DNA of 64,000 nucleotides, taken from NCBI GenBank assembly GCA_021731165.1, contig JAKFXY010000004.1, forward strand, positions 1 to 64,000, given 5' to 3'. Under the pieces are notes generated by a model. It worked only from the letters and a program-made list of their open reading frames with translations, ran no database searches and was not told the DNA's origin. Numbering within the stretch: position 1 is the stretch's first letter; the number at the start of each line of letters is the position of its first letter. Below, one piece after another: positions 10,060 through 20,112 of the stretch. Both the position numbers and the translations under genes were made by a program. The DNA is from Acidobacteriota bacterium (lineage in GTDB: Bacteria > Acidobacteriota > Vicinamibacteria > Vicinamibacterales > UBA2999).

Positions 10060-11499
10060 ATGAAGTTTGATGCGGTTGTCGGACTGGAAATTCACGCTCA
10101 GCTTCACACGCGGACGAAGGCGTTTTGTGGTTGCAGTACGTCATTCGGCAGCCCGGCGAACTCCCAGGTGTGCCCTGTCTGTCTCGGGCTTCCAGGTGCG
10201 CTGCCTGTCCTGAACAGTCATGCGGTCGACCTCGCCATCAAGGCAGCTCTCGCGCTCGAGTGTGACGTGCAGCCGGAGTCGATCTTCGCGCGGAAGAACT
10301 ACTTTTACCCAGACCTCCCCAAGGGCTACCAGATCTCTCAGTACGAGAAGCCCCTGGCGCTGGGCGGTGGTCTGGACATCGACGCCGGTGGTGGCAAGCG
10401 CGTCGCCCTGACGCGCATTCACATGGAGGAGGATGCCGGGAAGTCGTTGCACGAAGGCTTCCCGGATTCCAACCAACGCACGTACCTCGACTTCAACCGC
10501 AGCGGCGTGCCGCTCATCGAGATCGTGTCGGAGCCGGACATGCGCTCGGCGGCTGAAGCGTCAGAGTTCTTCACGCGCCTGCGCGATATCTTGGTGTGGG
10601 TCGGCGTCAATGACGGCAACATGGAGGAGGGCAGTCTCCGTTGCGACGCCAATGTTTCGGTGCGTCCTCTTGGCGAGTCCGCCCTCGGCACGAAGGTCGA
10701 GGTCAAGAACCTCAACTCGTTCCGTTACTTGCGCGACGCGATCGATTACGAAATCGATCGGCAGGCGGACCTCATTGAGCGCGGTGGCCGCGTCGTCCAG
10801 GAGACCCGCCTGTGGGATTCCACAGGTGGGCGCACCCTCTCCATGCGGAGCAAGGAGGAGGCACACGACTATCGCTACTTTCCGGAGCCTGACTTGCCGG
10901 CGCTCATGGTGAGCGAGGCCCGCGTCGAGGCTGTGCGCCGGACGATGCCAGAACTGCCCGAGGCGAGGCGGCGCCGCTTTGTCGCGGCCTACGCGCTGCC
11001 CGAGTACGATGCCGGTGTCTTGACGCAGTCGGCGGCCCTTGCGGACTACTTCGAGGTGGTGGCCACGATGGCCAGGAACCCGAAAGCGGCGAGCAACTGG
11101 ATCATGGGCGAGCTCTTGCGGGCGATGAAGGACCGCGGGACGGCGATGGTCGAGGTTCCGCTCACGCCTGCATTGCTCGCTGGCCTGATCGTGTTGATTG
11201 ACGACGGCACCATCAGTGGGTCGATTGCCAAAGAGGTCTTTGCCAAGATGCTCGACTCGGGCCGACCCGCGGCCGATATCGTAAAGGCCGAAGGCCTTGC
11301 CCAAAATTCTGATGAAGGAGCCCTCGTGGCGATCGTGCAGGGCGTTATCGCGGCCAATGCCGAGGCGGTGGCGCAGTTCCGCGCGGGTAGCGCCAAGACT
11401 TTCGGCTTTCTCGTCGGCCAGGTGATGAAGGGGAGCGGCGGGAAAGCGAATCCGGCTCTCGCCAATCGATTGCTGAAGCGCGAACTCGATCGCGGCTGA
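10060..11499 (+). CDS. gatB: Asp-tRNA(Asn)/Glu-tRNA(Gln) amidotransferase subunit B
   Basis: VGLEIHAQLHTRTKAFCGCS, YFYPDLPKGYQISQYEKP, MEEGSLRCDANVSVRP. Confidence 0.97.
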   Translation: MKFDAVVGLEIHAQLHTRTKAFCGCSTSFGSPANSQVCPVCLGLPGALPVLNSHAVDLAIKAALALECDVQPESIFARKNYFYPDLPKGYQISQYEKPLALGGGLDIDAGGGKRVALTRIHMEEDAGKSLHEGFPDSNQRTYLDFNRSGVPLIEIVSEPDMRSAAEASEFFTRLRDILVWVGVNDGNMEEGSLRCDANVSVRPLGESALGTKVEVKNLNSFRYLRDAIDYEIDRQADLIERGGRVVQETRLWDSTGGRTLSMRSKEEAHDYRYFPEPDLPALMVSEARVEAVRRTMPELPEARRRRFVAAYALPEYDAGVLTQSAALADYFEVVATMARNPKAASNWIMGELLRAMKDRGTAMVEVPLTPALLAGLIVLIDDGTISGSIAKEVFAKMLDSGRPAADIVKAEGLAQNSDEGALVAIVQGVIAANAEAVAQFRAGSAKTFGFLVGQVMKGSGGKANPALANRLLKRELDRG

Positions 11500-11506
11500 A
11501 GTCGCC

Positions 11507-13888
11507 ATGCCAGCACTGGTGTACTGCCTGGCGGCCGCGGCGTGCACCTGGCCTCTGATTCTGCATCCCGCCTCGCTTCTCGGCGCTCCGGTCGGTCCTG
11601 GTGATCCCTTTCTCTACCTCTGGACCCTGGGTTGGGGAATGCGGGCGGTGTTGACCGATCCGGTCTCGCTCGTCACCGGCCAGGTATTCGATGCCAACAT
11701 CTTCCATCCGGCAGCGGGCACGCTTGCGTATTCCGATCACTTGTTGATGCAGAGCCTCGTGCTCGCGCCGCTGTACGCGGTCACCGACGACGTGGTGCTT
11801 TGCTACAACGTGCTCCTCCTGGCATCGCTCGTGGCGAGTGCGCTTGCGATGCACCTATTCGTCAGCCGCGTCGTGGGTACGACTGGCGGCGCATACCTGG
11901 CTGGGCTCGCATGGGGGTTTGGATCCTATCGATTCGCCCATCTCATCCACGTGCAATTGCAGGCGCTCTACTTTCTGCCGCTGGCATTTCTCGCGCTGCA
12001 CCAACTGATCGCCACGCGGCGTCGGCGTGATGCGGTTGCGTTGGGAGTGTTGGCCGGGATGCAGGCGATCGCGTCCGTGTACTACGCAGTCATAGGCGGG
12101 GTGGCGCTCGTGACGTGTGCCGTGGCGCTCGTGTTCGTGTCGAGCCGCGGGGGACGCGGTCAGCGTGTCGCGCGCCTCGCTCTCGCGGCGGTCGTGGCGG
12201 GCGTACTCGTACTACCGGTCGGGGTCGTGTACTGGCGAGTGCAGCAGGAGGAGGGATTCGGACGAAATCTGTATCAGGCCAGCCAGGGCGCCGCGTTCGT
12301 GGACAGCTACCTGCAGGCGCCGTCCGGGAACGTGCTGTACGGCCGCACGGGTCTCCTGCGCCGAACTGAAGGAGCGTCCAACACGTCTCCGCCACACACA
12401 GGACCCGAACGCGAGCTGTTTCCCGGTTTCGTTGTGATCGCGCTCGGGCTGGCCGGCGTCTGGCTCGGGTGGAGGAGTGATGCGCGCGCGCTGGTTTCGG
12501 CGATGGTCTTGGTCACGGTTGTGGGATTCGTCCTCTCCCTCGGCCCGGACGGCGTGCGCACCTTCTATGCGACGCTCCACCGTTACGTATTCGGCTTTCA
12601 GGCCATTCGAGCCCCGGCGCGGTTTTCCGTCCTCGTGATATTTGGCCTTGCGACCCTTGCGGCGATCGGGTGGCGCGAACTGTCGCAGCGCGGTCGCCAG
12701 CCGTGCCATCGGTCGATTCCGAGATTCGTTGCACCGCTGCTGCTCGGATGCGCGGCGCTTGAATGGGCTCACGTTCCTGTGGCGCTCGCGGAGGCCCCGC
12801 CGCGACGGACGGAGGTGGGCCAATGGCTGCGGCAGGCGCCTGGAGTGGGCGCGGTCGCAGTCCTGCCTCTCGGCTTCGACGCTGAAAACACTCCGGCCAT
12901 GGTTCAGTCGCTCGAGCATCGACGCCCGCTCGTGAATGGCTACAGCGGCCAGCGGCCAGCGTTCTATCTACCCTTCGTCGATACTCTGAGCACGTTCCCG
13001 TCGGAGGAATCGCTCCTGGCGCTTCACAGGAGCGCGGTGCGCTACATCGTCACGCCCTCGGTGGTGCCGCGCCCGCCGGATGGCACGCCGTGGCCGCTCG
13101 TGCCCCGCGCGGAGTTCGCGCGCGGCACGATTTACGAACTTGTGTGGACGTCGGAGATTGAAGAGCGGTTCGGTCGTCTGGCGCGGGTGCCACCTCCGCC
13201 CGTCGGACGCATCCCGTTCGTGATCGGTGAGAAGGCCCAGTACACCGTGTCCTGGGACGGAGGTGGTGTGAATCTCCCGGCCGGCGAGATCGTCATTGCG
13301 GTTGAGCCACCACAGTATCGGCTGGTCGTCACAGCCGCTACCGCATCGTGGGTATCGCGGTTTTTCGAGGCCAACGACTCGTTCGTCACGACGACCGATG
13401 CGCAGCTGCTTCCGCAGGTGCACGAGCGGGTTCAGAACGAGGGCTCGCGTCATGTCGTACGCACATTCGTATACGATTGGCCCGCCAGTCTGGTGAAGAT
13501 GGGTCGGTCGATGGAGGAAGCGCGGGGCGCCACGGCGGTTGGCCTGCCCTTGTCGGCGTACGCAAGGGATGCGATTGCGGCAGCGTTCTACGTGCGAACG
13601 TTGGCGCTTGACTCCGGTGCGCGCTATCAGATTCCCATCAACGAGGCGGGGCGGAGCCTCATGTTGGAGGTGCGGGTCGGGGGTCGTGAGCGGATTGCGA
13701 TACAAGGGGAGCGCATCGAGGCGATTCGTCTCGATCCACTCGTGAGGCAGCAGGTCGAGCGCCGGCGTCCGGTGGTGGCCACGATGTGGTTGAGCGCCGA
13801 CGATCGGCGGGTCCCGGTCGCGGCGGAGTTCTCCGCGGGGTTCGGCCATGTGCGGGTAGAGCTCCACAGTTATCATGGTGGTCCGTGA
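11507..13888 (+). CDS. Polytopic GT-C-like membrane protein with C-terminal DUF3108-like domain
   Basis: Many N-terminal TM helices with a GDPFLYLW loop; C-terminal IPFVIGEKAQYTVSWDGG...AFYVRTLALDSGARYQIPI...VGGRERIAIQGERIEAIRLDP...WLSADDRRVPVAAE resembles DUF3108. Confidence 0.75.
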   Translation: MPALVYCLAAAACTWPLILHPASLLGAPVGPGDPFLYLWTLGWGMRAVLTDPVSLVTGQVFDANIFHPAAGTLAYSDHLLMQSLVLAPLYAVTDDVVLCYNVLLLASLVASALAMHLFVSRVVGTTGGAYLAGLAWGFGSYRFAHLIHVQLQALYFLPLAFLALHQLIATRRRRDAVALGVLAGMQAIASVYYAVIGGVALVTCAVALVFVSSRGGRGQRVARLALAAVVAGVLVLPVGVVYWRVQQEEGFGRNLYQASQGAAFVDSYLQAPSGNVLYGRTGLLRRTEGASNTSPPHTGPERELFPGFVVIALGLAGVWLGWRSDARALVSAMVLVTVVGFVLSLGPDGVRTFYATLHRYVFGFQAIRAPARFSVLVIFGLATLAAIGWRELSQRGRQPCHRSIPRFVAPLLLGCAALEWAHVPVALAEAPPRRTEVGQWLRQAPGVGAVAVLPLGFDAENTPAMVQSLEHRRPLVNGYSGQRPAFYLPFVDTLSTFPSEESLLALHRSAVRYIVTPSVVPRPPDGTPWPLVPRAEFARGTIYELVWTSEIEERFGRLARVPPPPVGRIPFVIGEKAQYTVSWDGGGVNLPAGEIVIAVEPPQYRLVVTAATASWVSRFFEANDSFVTTTDAQLLPQVHERVQNEGSRHVVRTFVYDWPASLVKMGRSMEEARGATAVGLPLSAYARDAIAAAFYVRTLALDSGARYQIPINEAGRSLMLEVRVGGRERIAIQGERIEAIRLDPLVRQQVERRRPVVATMWLSADDRRVPVAAEFSAGFGHVRVELHSYHGGP

Positions 13889-14544
13889 TAGAAATTCACC
13901 ATCTGTCCAAACTGTACAGCCGCGGCCTGTACGCGCTGCGCGATCTCTCGCTGACCGTGGACAAAGGCGAGTTCGTGTTTCTCACCGGACCGAGCGGTGC
14001 TGGCAAGTCCACGTTGCTGCGCCTCCTGCTGATGCAGGAGCGGCCGAGCGAAGGAGAGGTCATCGTCAACAGGTACAACCTGTCGAAGCTGACCCGGGGC
14101 GAGATCCAGGAGTATCGCCGTGGCCTCGGATTCGTGTTCCAGGATTTCAAGCTGATCGCCGCGCGCACGGTGCTGGAAAACATTTCGTTCGTGTCCGAGG
14201 TCCTCGGCGTGTCGGCCGCCCAGCGGCGCAGGCGGGCATTCCAGGTCCTGAAATGGGTCGGACTCCAGCACCGCATGAATGCATATCCGCGCGACCTCTC
14301 CGGCGGGGAGCAGCAGCGTATCGCGATTGCGCGCGCGCTCGTCAACGATCCGTTCCTCGTGCTCGCCGATGAGCCCACTGGAAATCTCGATCCGGATCTG
14401 TCGCTCGAGATCATGAATCTGCTCCGCGAGGTGAATGCGGGTGGAACCACGGTGCTCGTGGCTACACACGACCGTGAGCTCATCCGCTTGGTCGGTCGGC
14501 GGACCATCAGTCTCGACCAGGGTCGTGTTGTCGAGGTCGCATGA
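13885..14544 (+). CDS. ftsE: Cell division ATP-binding protein FtsE
   Basis: GTG start overlapping the previous stop (GTGA); VIEIHHLSKLYSRGLYALRDLSLTVDKGEFVFLTGPSGAGKST, LSGGEQQRIAIARAL, LADEPTGNLDP; followed by ftsX. Confidence 0.92.
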   Translation: MIEIHHLSKLYSRGLYALRDLSLTVDKGEFVFLTGPSGAGKSTLLRLLLMQERPSEGEVIVNRYNLSKLTRGEIQEYRRGLGFVFQDFKLIAARTVLENISFVSEVLGVSAAQRRRRAFQVLKWVGLQHRMNAYPRDLSGGEQQRIAIARALVNDPFLVLADEPTGNLDPDLSLEIMNLLREVNAGGTTVLVATHDRELIRLVGRRTISLDQGRVVEVA

Positions 14545-15428
14545 AGACGTTGTCCTACGCGTGCCGGGAAGCGTGGTTGAGCCTGTGGCGCAGCCGCGCG
14601 TCGGGCAGTCTCGCGGTCGCGGCGATTGCCCTGGCGATGCTGGTTCTCGGGGCGTTGCTGGTGGTTACCTCCAACCTCGAACGCATCATGGCGCATTGGA
14701 CGACCGCATCGGAGTTCTCGGTCTATCTCAGGGACGACGCGACTTCTGAACAGCGTGGGGCGATTGAGGCAGTCATCGACGGGAGTGGCGTCGCGGCTGG
14801 GCGCGACTATGTGTCCAAGGCGGAAGCGCTCGCGCGTTTCCGTCGGGAGTTCGCCGACCTGGCGACGGTGGCCAGCAGCGTCGAGGACAACCCGTTTCCC
14901 GCGTCCATCGAGGTCAGGGTCAAGGTGGAAGCGGAGCGCGAGGGACGGGCGGACCCCATCGTCCAGCGCATCGGCGGACTACCGGGCGTTGCCGACGTGC
15001 AATACGACCGAGAGTGGCTCATCCGACTTGCGGCAGGTCTCACGGCCGTGCGGCGTGCGGGATTGGCGATGGCGATGCTCATGGCGCTCGCGGCGGCGGT
15101 GACGGTCTCGAGCGTGGTCCGGCTCGGGCTCTACAACCGGCGTGACGAGCTCGAAGTGATGCAGTTGGTGGGCTCGCCGCTGTCCTTTCTCCGGGGCCCG
15201 TTTGTCGCGGAGGGGGTGATGCAGGGCGGACTGGGCGCCCTCCTGGCAATCATTGCCCTCTGGATGGGTTTCCGCGTTGCCTCAGGGTGGTGGGGTAGCG
15301 ACCTTGCGGTGTTGCTTGATGGAGAGTCGGTGCGATTCCTGCCGCTGTCACTGTGTGCGGCGCTGCTGGGTGGGGGTATGGTGGTTGGGGCAGCCGGCGG
15401 ATTCGCGGCCTCGCGCCATGCCGTCTGA
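14541..15428 (+). CDS. ftsX: Cell division permease FtsX
   Basis: ATGA overlap with ftsE; FtsX-like topology, SEFSVYLRDDATSEQ... extracellular domain, LYNRRDELEVMQLVGSPLSFLRGPF. Confidence 0.9.
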   Translation: MKTLSYACREAWLSLWRSRASGSLAVAAIALAMLVLGALLVVTSNLERIMAHWTTASEFSVYLRDDATSEQRGAIEAVIDGSGVAAGRDYVSKAEALARFRREFADLATVASSVEDNPFPASIEVRVKVEAEREGRADPIVQRIGGLPGVADVQYDREWLIRLAAGLTAVRRAGLAMAMLMALAAAVTVSSVVRLGLYNRRDELEVMQLVGSPLSFLRGPFVAEGVMQGGLGALLAIIALWMGFRVASGWWGSDLAVLLDGESVRFLPLSLCAALLGGGMVVGAAGGFAASRHAV

Positions 15429-15465
15429 GGGGGTTCCGCCCCTCCGTTGACAGACGCGCTGAGGC

Positions 15466-15804
15466 ATGTCTACACTGAAGTCACATCCCAGTATGTCCGC
15501 GTCGAGGAACCGGCTGTCTCGCTTCCTGACCGATTCACGTCCTCAGGGCGGTCCTGTGTTGGACTGTCGTTCCAGTTTCTACCGCGAAGAGTTTGCCAAG
15601 TGCCAGCGATGCCTTGACCAACAGCGCGAATTCTACTCAGAGGGTGCCATCAGCGACGTCGAGCAGGCCCTCACCAAGGTGATGTCCCAGCTCGATCGGC
15701 TCTGCACCAACGCTGACGCCGACAAGGTAGTCGGACGCCTCCTCCGCCAATTCGATGTGGTGACGGGTCTGTTCGCCTGGTCCGATCGCACACGAGTCCA
15801 CTGA
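15466..15804 (+). CDS. Hypothetical protein, about 110 aa, with CxxC
   Basis: Codon usage looks coding (GC-rich third positions); YREEFAKCQRCLDQQREFYSEGAISDVEQAL; no recognised family. Confidence 0.45.
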   Translation: MSTLKSHPSMSASRNRLSRFLTDSRPQGGPVLDCRSSFYREEFAKCQRCLDQQREFYSEGAISDVEQALTKVMSQLDRLCTNADADKVVGRLLRQFDVVTGLFAWSDRTRVH

Positions 15805-15948
15805 CGCCATCTGCCATTCGCCTGGACCTGCATCAGGTCTTCGGCGCCGCGCTCCACACCGCGCACGACTGCTGCACGATCTTCGCTCATGCATGTGCTC
15901 TTCAGAGGCCACCATCCACCATCTGCCACCGACCATCCAGTAAGCGAC

Positions 15949-18237
15949 ATGCTTTCACGCGACGAACTCCTACGACTAATCACGGACACGGTTCATCACC
16001 CTGCCACCGCCCGAGAGCTCGCGCAGACCCTGCGGATTTCCCGCGAGGAGCGAGCGACCTTCAAGCGGCTCCTGAAGTCCCTTGTCGCTGCCGGCGATCT
16101 GCTGCAGATTCGCGGAAACCGCTTTGGGCTTCCGGAGAAGATGGATCTCGTCGTGGGGCGACTCAGCACCAATCCCGCCGGTTTTGGATTCGTCGTGCCT
16201 GAGGATGCGCGGCCGGGCGAACGCAAGGACATCTTCATTCCCGCGCTGCATCTGGTGGAGGCGATGCACGGCGACCGGGTCGTGGCCCGCGTGGAGCGAC
16301 AGACGGAGAAGGGCCTTGAAGGGCGAATCATCCGCATTCTGGAGCGGAGCCAGCAACTCGTCGTGGGCCGATTCGAGTCCGACGAAGCCGGCCTTGGCTT
16401 CGTTGTCCCGTTCGACCGGCGAATCGTCACCGACGTGCACGTGCCAACCGGCCAGTGGCAGGCCGTGGAACCTGGCGAGATGGTCGTCGTGGAGATTACT
16501 CGCTGGCCGACCGCCACGCGGGGACCGGTTGGCCGGGTCGTCGAGGTGCTGGGTCGCATCGACGAGCCGGGTGTCGATACGCAAATCATCATACGCAAGT
16601 ACGGCATTCCCGACTCGCATTCCAAGGAGGCCGTCGCGGAAGCGCGCCGCATCGGCGGCGAAGTGCGTGAGCGCGACCTGAAGGGACGCACGGACTTCCG
16701 TTCCGTCACGACGGTGACAATCGACGGCGAGCACGCGCGCGATTTCGACGACGCGATCACGATCGAGCGTCTGGGGAATGGCCACTTCTGGCTCGGCGTC
16801 CATATCGCAGATGTGGCGCACTACGTCAGAGAGGGAAGTGCACTCGACGAGGAGGCGTACGAACGAGGTACGTCGGTGTACTTCACCGAGCGTGCGGTAC
16901 ACATGTTTCCGTCGGAACTGGCGACCGGCCTCTGCAGCCTGAACCCCCGGGTCGATCGCCTCGTGCAGTCGTGCCTGATGGAAGTCGATGCGCGCGGCAC
17001 GGTGGTCAGGTACGAGGTGCACGACGGAGTGATTAACAGCGATGAACGGATGACCTATACGGCCGTCGATGCCATCCTGACTTCGCATGACGAGGCGATG
17101 ACGGCACGGTACCGGAAGCTGGTGCCGATGTTCGAGCTGATGGGCGAATTGTTCGAAGTCCTGCACGATCGCCGCCGGCGCCGGGGCTCCATCGACTTCG
17201 ACCTGCCAGAGGCGCAGGTCATCCTGTCCGAAGAGGGACAGATTCAGAATATCGTGGCGACTGAACGCAACATCGCGCACCGGCTCATCGAGGAGTTCAT
17301 GCTTCTGGCGAACGAAACCGTGGCTGCCCATCTCGTGCACCACGACGTTCCTTCACTCCACCGCGTGCACGAAGCCCCTGATCCCAAGAAGGTCGCAGAT
17401 TTCGAGGCTTTCATCACGACGCTCGGGTACAGCCTGGCGACGTCGGAGCAGACCGTCCGGCCGAAACACTTCCAGAGGCTGATCGACCGCATGCGCGGAA
17501 CGCCCGAAGAGCGGCCAATCGCGGCGCTGATGCTCAGGACCATGCAGAAGGCGCGGTACGACGCCGCCAGCCTAGGCCATTTCGGCCTTGCCGCGGAGGC
17601 CTATACCCACTTTACGTCACCGATCCGCCGCTACCCGGATCTCGTGGTGCACCGCGTGTTGCGCGAGTCTCGCCACGCGGCGATGAGCGAGGCGCGTCGG
17701 GAAGAGCTTGATGAGGAGCTTCCGGAGGTTGCGCGCCGCACGTCGGAGATGGAGCGGCGCGCCGACGATGCGGAACGCGAGCTCCTGCAATGGAAAAAGG
17801 TCCGATTCATGACGGACAGGGTGGGTGACGAGTACGTTGGGTTCATCACCGGAGTGGCGCCGTTCGGACTCTTTGTCGAACTGGTGGAGCACTATGTCGA
17901 AGGCCTCGTGCACATCGCGAGTATGGCCGACGACTACTACCGGTTCATCGAGCAGCAGCACGTGCTCCGGGGAGAGAACACGAAGAAGGTCTACAGGCTT
18001 GGGGACAAGGTGCGTGTACAGGTCGTCCGGGTGGACATGGAGCGCAGGCAAATCGAACTCGGGCTCGCGGAGATTCTCGAACAGGTGCGGCGCGAGGAGC
18101 GGCCCCGGGGAGTCGTGCGCAGCGCGGTGCGGTCGAAGTCGGACAAGCGGCGAGCAGGTCGTTCAGGTCGCCGGGAACGGGAGGCCGCCCGGACCGGAGG
18201 CTCTCCGAAGAAACCCCGACGGGGCAGGGGACGGTAG
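15949..18237 (+). CDS. rnr: Ribonuclease R (RNase II/R family, C-terminal S1 and basic tail)
   Basis: DFDDAITIERLGNGHFWLGVHIADVAHYV, YTHFTSPIRRYPDLVVHRVL, S1 domain; start taken at MLSRDELLRLITD. Confidence 0.95.
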   Translation: MLSRDELLRLITDTVHHPATARELAQTLRISREERATFKRLLKSLVAAGDLLQIRGNRFGLPEKMDLVVGRLSTNPAGFGFVVPEDARPGERKDIFIPALHLVEAMHGDRVVARVERQTEKGLEGRIIRILERSQQLVVGRFESDEAGLGFVVPFDRRIVTDVHVPTGQWQAVEPGEMVVVEITRWPTATRGPVGRVVEVLGRIDEPGVDTQIIIRKYGIPDSHSKEAVAEARRIGGEVRERDLKGRTDFRSVTTVTIDGEHARDFDDAITIERLGNGHFWLGVHIADVAHYVREGSALDEEAYERGTSVYFTERAVHMFPSELATGLCSLNPRVDRLVQSCLMEVDARGTVVRYEVHDGVINSDERMTYTAVDAILTSHDEAMTARYRKLVPMFELMGELFEVLHDRRRRRGSIDFDLPEAQVILSEEGQIQNIVATERNIAHRLIEEFMLLANETVAAHLVHHDVPSLHRVHEAPDPKKVADFEAFITTLGYSLATSEQTVRPKHFQRLIDRMRGTPEERPIAALMLRTMQKARYDAASLGHFGLAAEAYTHFTSPIRRYPDLVVHRVLRESRHAAMSEARREELDEELPEVARRTSEMERRADDAERELLQWKKVRFMTDRVGDEYVGFITGVAPFGLFVELVEHYVEGLVHIASMADDYYRFIEQQHVLRGENTKKVYRLGDKVRVQVVRVDMERRQIELGLAEILEQVRREERPRGVVRSAVRSKSDKRRAGRSGRREREAARTGGSPKKPRRGRGR

Positions 18238-18238
18238 C

Positions 18239-18418
18239 CTAGGCGTCAGCTCCGGTTTTCCGTCTCTCGGCGTCCTTGCCGTCGTCTCTCGTCGAGTCCT
18301 TGAAGTTCCGAATCCCCTTGCCGATGCCTCGGCCAATCTCAGGCAGGCGGTTCGCCCCGAAGATCAGGATGATGATCGCCAGGATGATCAGAAGCTCCGG
18401 GATGCCGATGCGGCCCAT
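18239..18418 (-). CDS. tatA: Twin-arginine translocase subunit TatA/TatE (59 aa)
   Basis: My translation: [59 protein letters not shown], with the [21 protein letters not shown] hallmark. Missing from the ORF track, which appears cut at 60 aa. Confidence 0.93.
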   Translation of the reverse strand: MGRIGIPELLIILAIIILIFGANRLPEIGRGIGKGIRNFKDSTRDDGKDAERRKTGADA

Positions 18419-18532
18419 ATTTCACCTTTGCGTGCACACGTTGCGGGGAACAGGTTACGAGGAGAACGTCGGCGATTGTACCATGCCGGGCAATCCGGAG
18501 CGCCCGGTGTGGAACCTGGACCCGAGTTTTAC

Positions 18533-19426
18533 ATGAAACACTGGATCGTTGCCGTGGGAACGGCGTGGGGGTCTGGTATCGCTCTGGTCTTGCCAGGCGC
18601 ATGCCTCGTGGCGCAGGAAGCGGTGGCGCAGTTCTCCTCGCAGGTCCAACTCGTCGAGGTGTACGCCACCGTCACCGACGAGAGGGGACAACTCGTGACC
18701 GGCCTGCACCAGAGCGATTTCGAGATCTTTGAAGACGGGGTGCTGCAGCACGTCAGTACGTTCGTTGCTGACGAGTTCCCGTTGACAGTGGTCCTCGGGA
18801 TGGATCGGAGCTGGAGCATGGCGGGCGAACCCCTACGTCGCGCGAAGGCGGCGTCCATAGCGTTTCTGCGCGCGTTGAAGCCAAATGACCGGTCGATGAT
18901 TCTGGCGATCTCCAACGAGACGGAAATCATTGCCCCGCTGTCGATGGATCGCCTTTCGCAAACCCGGGCCGTCGAGGCCCTGGATCCGTGGAGTACCACG
19001 GCGTTATACGACTCCATCATCGTGGCGCTTGACCATCTCGAGTCTGAGCCTGGTCGCCGAGCGATCGTGATTTTTTCGGATGGCGTCGATCGCTACAGCA
19101 GCGCAAGCGCGGCTCAGGTCGCCGAGCGTGCGCGGCGGAGCGACGCGCTGGTCTATCCCATTACCTTCGGAAAGACTCGCTCGCCATTCTTGGCCGAGTT
19201 GGCGGCGCTGACGGGCGGAAGGCCGTTCCTCCTGCGCGATTCGAGGGAGCTGGAAAGGACCCTGACCACGATTGCTCGTGAGCTGCGGTACCAGTATCTC
19301 CTTGGCTACACGCCTTCGAATCCAATTCGATCGGGACGCCTGGAGCGGCGAACGATTCGTGTGGCGTTGACCGACATGAGGTCGGGCATCCGCGTTCGGG
19401 CCAGGGACGGATACACAACCGAATGA
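18533..19426 (+). CDS. VWFA-related domain protein (Acidobacteria-type)
   Basis: Start at MKHWIVAVGTAWGSG; VYATVTDERGQLVTGLHQSDFEIFEDG, VVLGMDRSWSM (DxSxS-like), VIFSDGVDRYSSAS, YLLGYTPSNP. Confidence 0.85.
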   Translation: MKHWIVAVGTAWGSGIALVLPGACLVAQEAVAQFSSQVQLVEVYATVTDERGQLVTGLHQSDFEIFEDGVLQHVSTFVADEFPLTVVLGMDRSWSMAGEPLRRAKAASIAFLRALKPNDRSMILAISNETEIIAPLSMDRLSQTRAVEALDPWSTTALYDSIIVALDHLESEPGRRAIVIFSDGVDRYSSASAAQVAERARRSDALVYPITFGKTRSPFLAELAALTGGRPFLLRDSRELERTLTTIARELRYQYLLGYTPSNPIRSGRLERRTIRVALTDMRSGIRVRARDGYTTE

Positions 19427-19460
19427 GGCACAATGCGAAATGCCCAATGCACGACGCCCG

Positions 19461-19976
19461 ATGCCACATGACCATCCGCTGATTCTGGGACTATTCGACG
19501 ACTCCGCGTCCGCGGCCGCGGCCGCGCGGGGGTTGAGGGCCCTCGGTGTGCCGCGTGAGGGTGTTTCCATCGTGGCTCGCAGCCATGACGAAGAAGGTGA
19601 GCTGGCCAAGGCGTCCGGATCGTCTCCGGGCTCGGAAATCGAGGATTCCCGCACGGCATCGAGGCTCGGAGAGCTCGGTGCCCATCTGATTGCCGCCGTG
19701 GCGATCGTGCTTCCCGGGATTGGGCCCATTGTTGCCGACGGTCCGCTTGCAGCCGGACTCGGCGAGGCGGCTGGTCATCTGGCCGGGGGAGTGGCACGGA
19801 CGCTCGAACGGGCCGGTCTGCCTGCCGAAACCGCCGCCGAGTGGGAGAGTCGAATTCATGACGGTGCCGTATTGACCGGCGCGCATGTCACCGCCGCCCA
19901 AGCCTCGGCTGCGAAGGATGTGCTCGCTCGATCTGGAGCGGTTCGAGTGGTGGAGGGGCACTGGCGTGATGCGTGA
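19461..19976 (+). CDS. Hypothetical protein resembling general-stress (YflT/DUF1269-like) proteins
   Basis: LILGLFDDSASAAAAARGLRALGVPREGVSIVAR..., hydrophobic Gly/Ala-rich centre. Confidence 0.5.
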   Translation: MPHDHPLILGLFDDSASAAAAARGLRALGVPREGVSIVARSHDEEGELAKASGSSPGSEIEDSRTASRLGELGAHLIAAVAIVLPGIGPIVADGPLAAGLGEAAGHLAGGVARTLERAGLPAETAAEWESRIHDGAVLTGAHVTAAQASAAKDVLARSGAVRVVEGHWRDA

Positions 19977-20112
19977 TTCAGTCATGAGGCCTGGCCCTTG
20001 GGGAGGCCAGCGTGGCGACGGAGGCGTCCTACCGAAGACAATTGACTGAAGCGCTCGCCGATTGCCGAGGCACTCCTTTTGCAGTTGCGGTGTTTGAACC
20101 TGCTCGGGGAGA

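Noticed and set aside
15976-17343. 455-aa minus-strand ORF
   Set aside because: Antisense shadow of rnr; H/R/D-rich without recognisable motifs.
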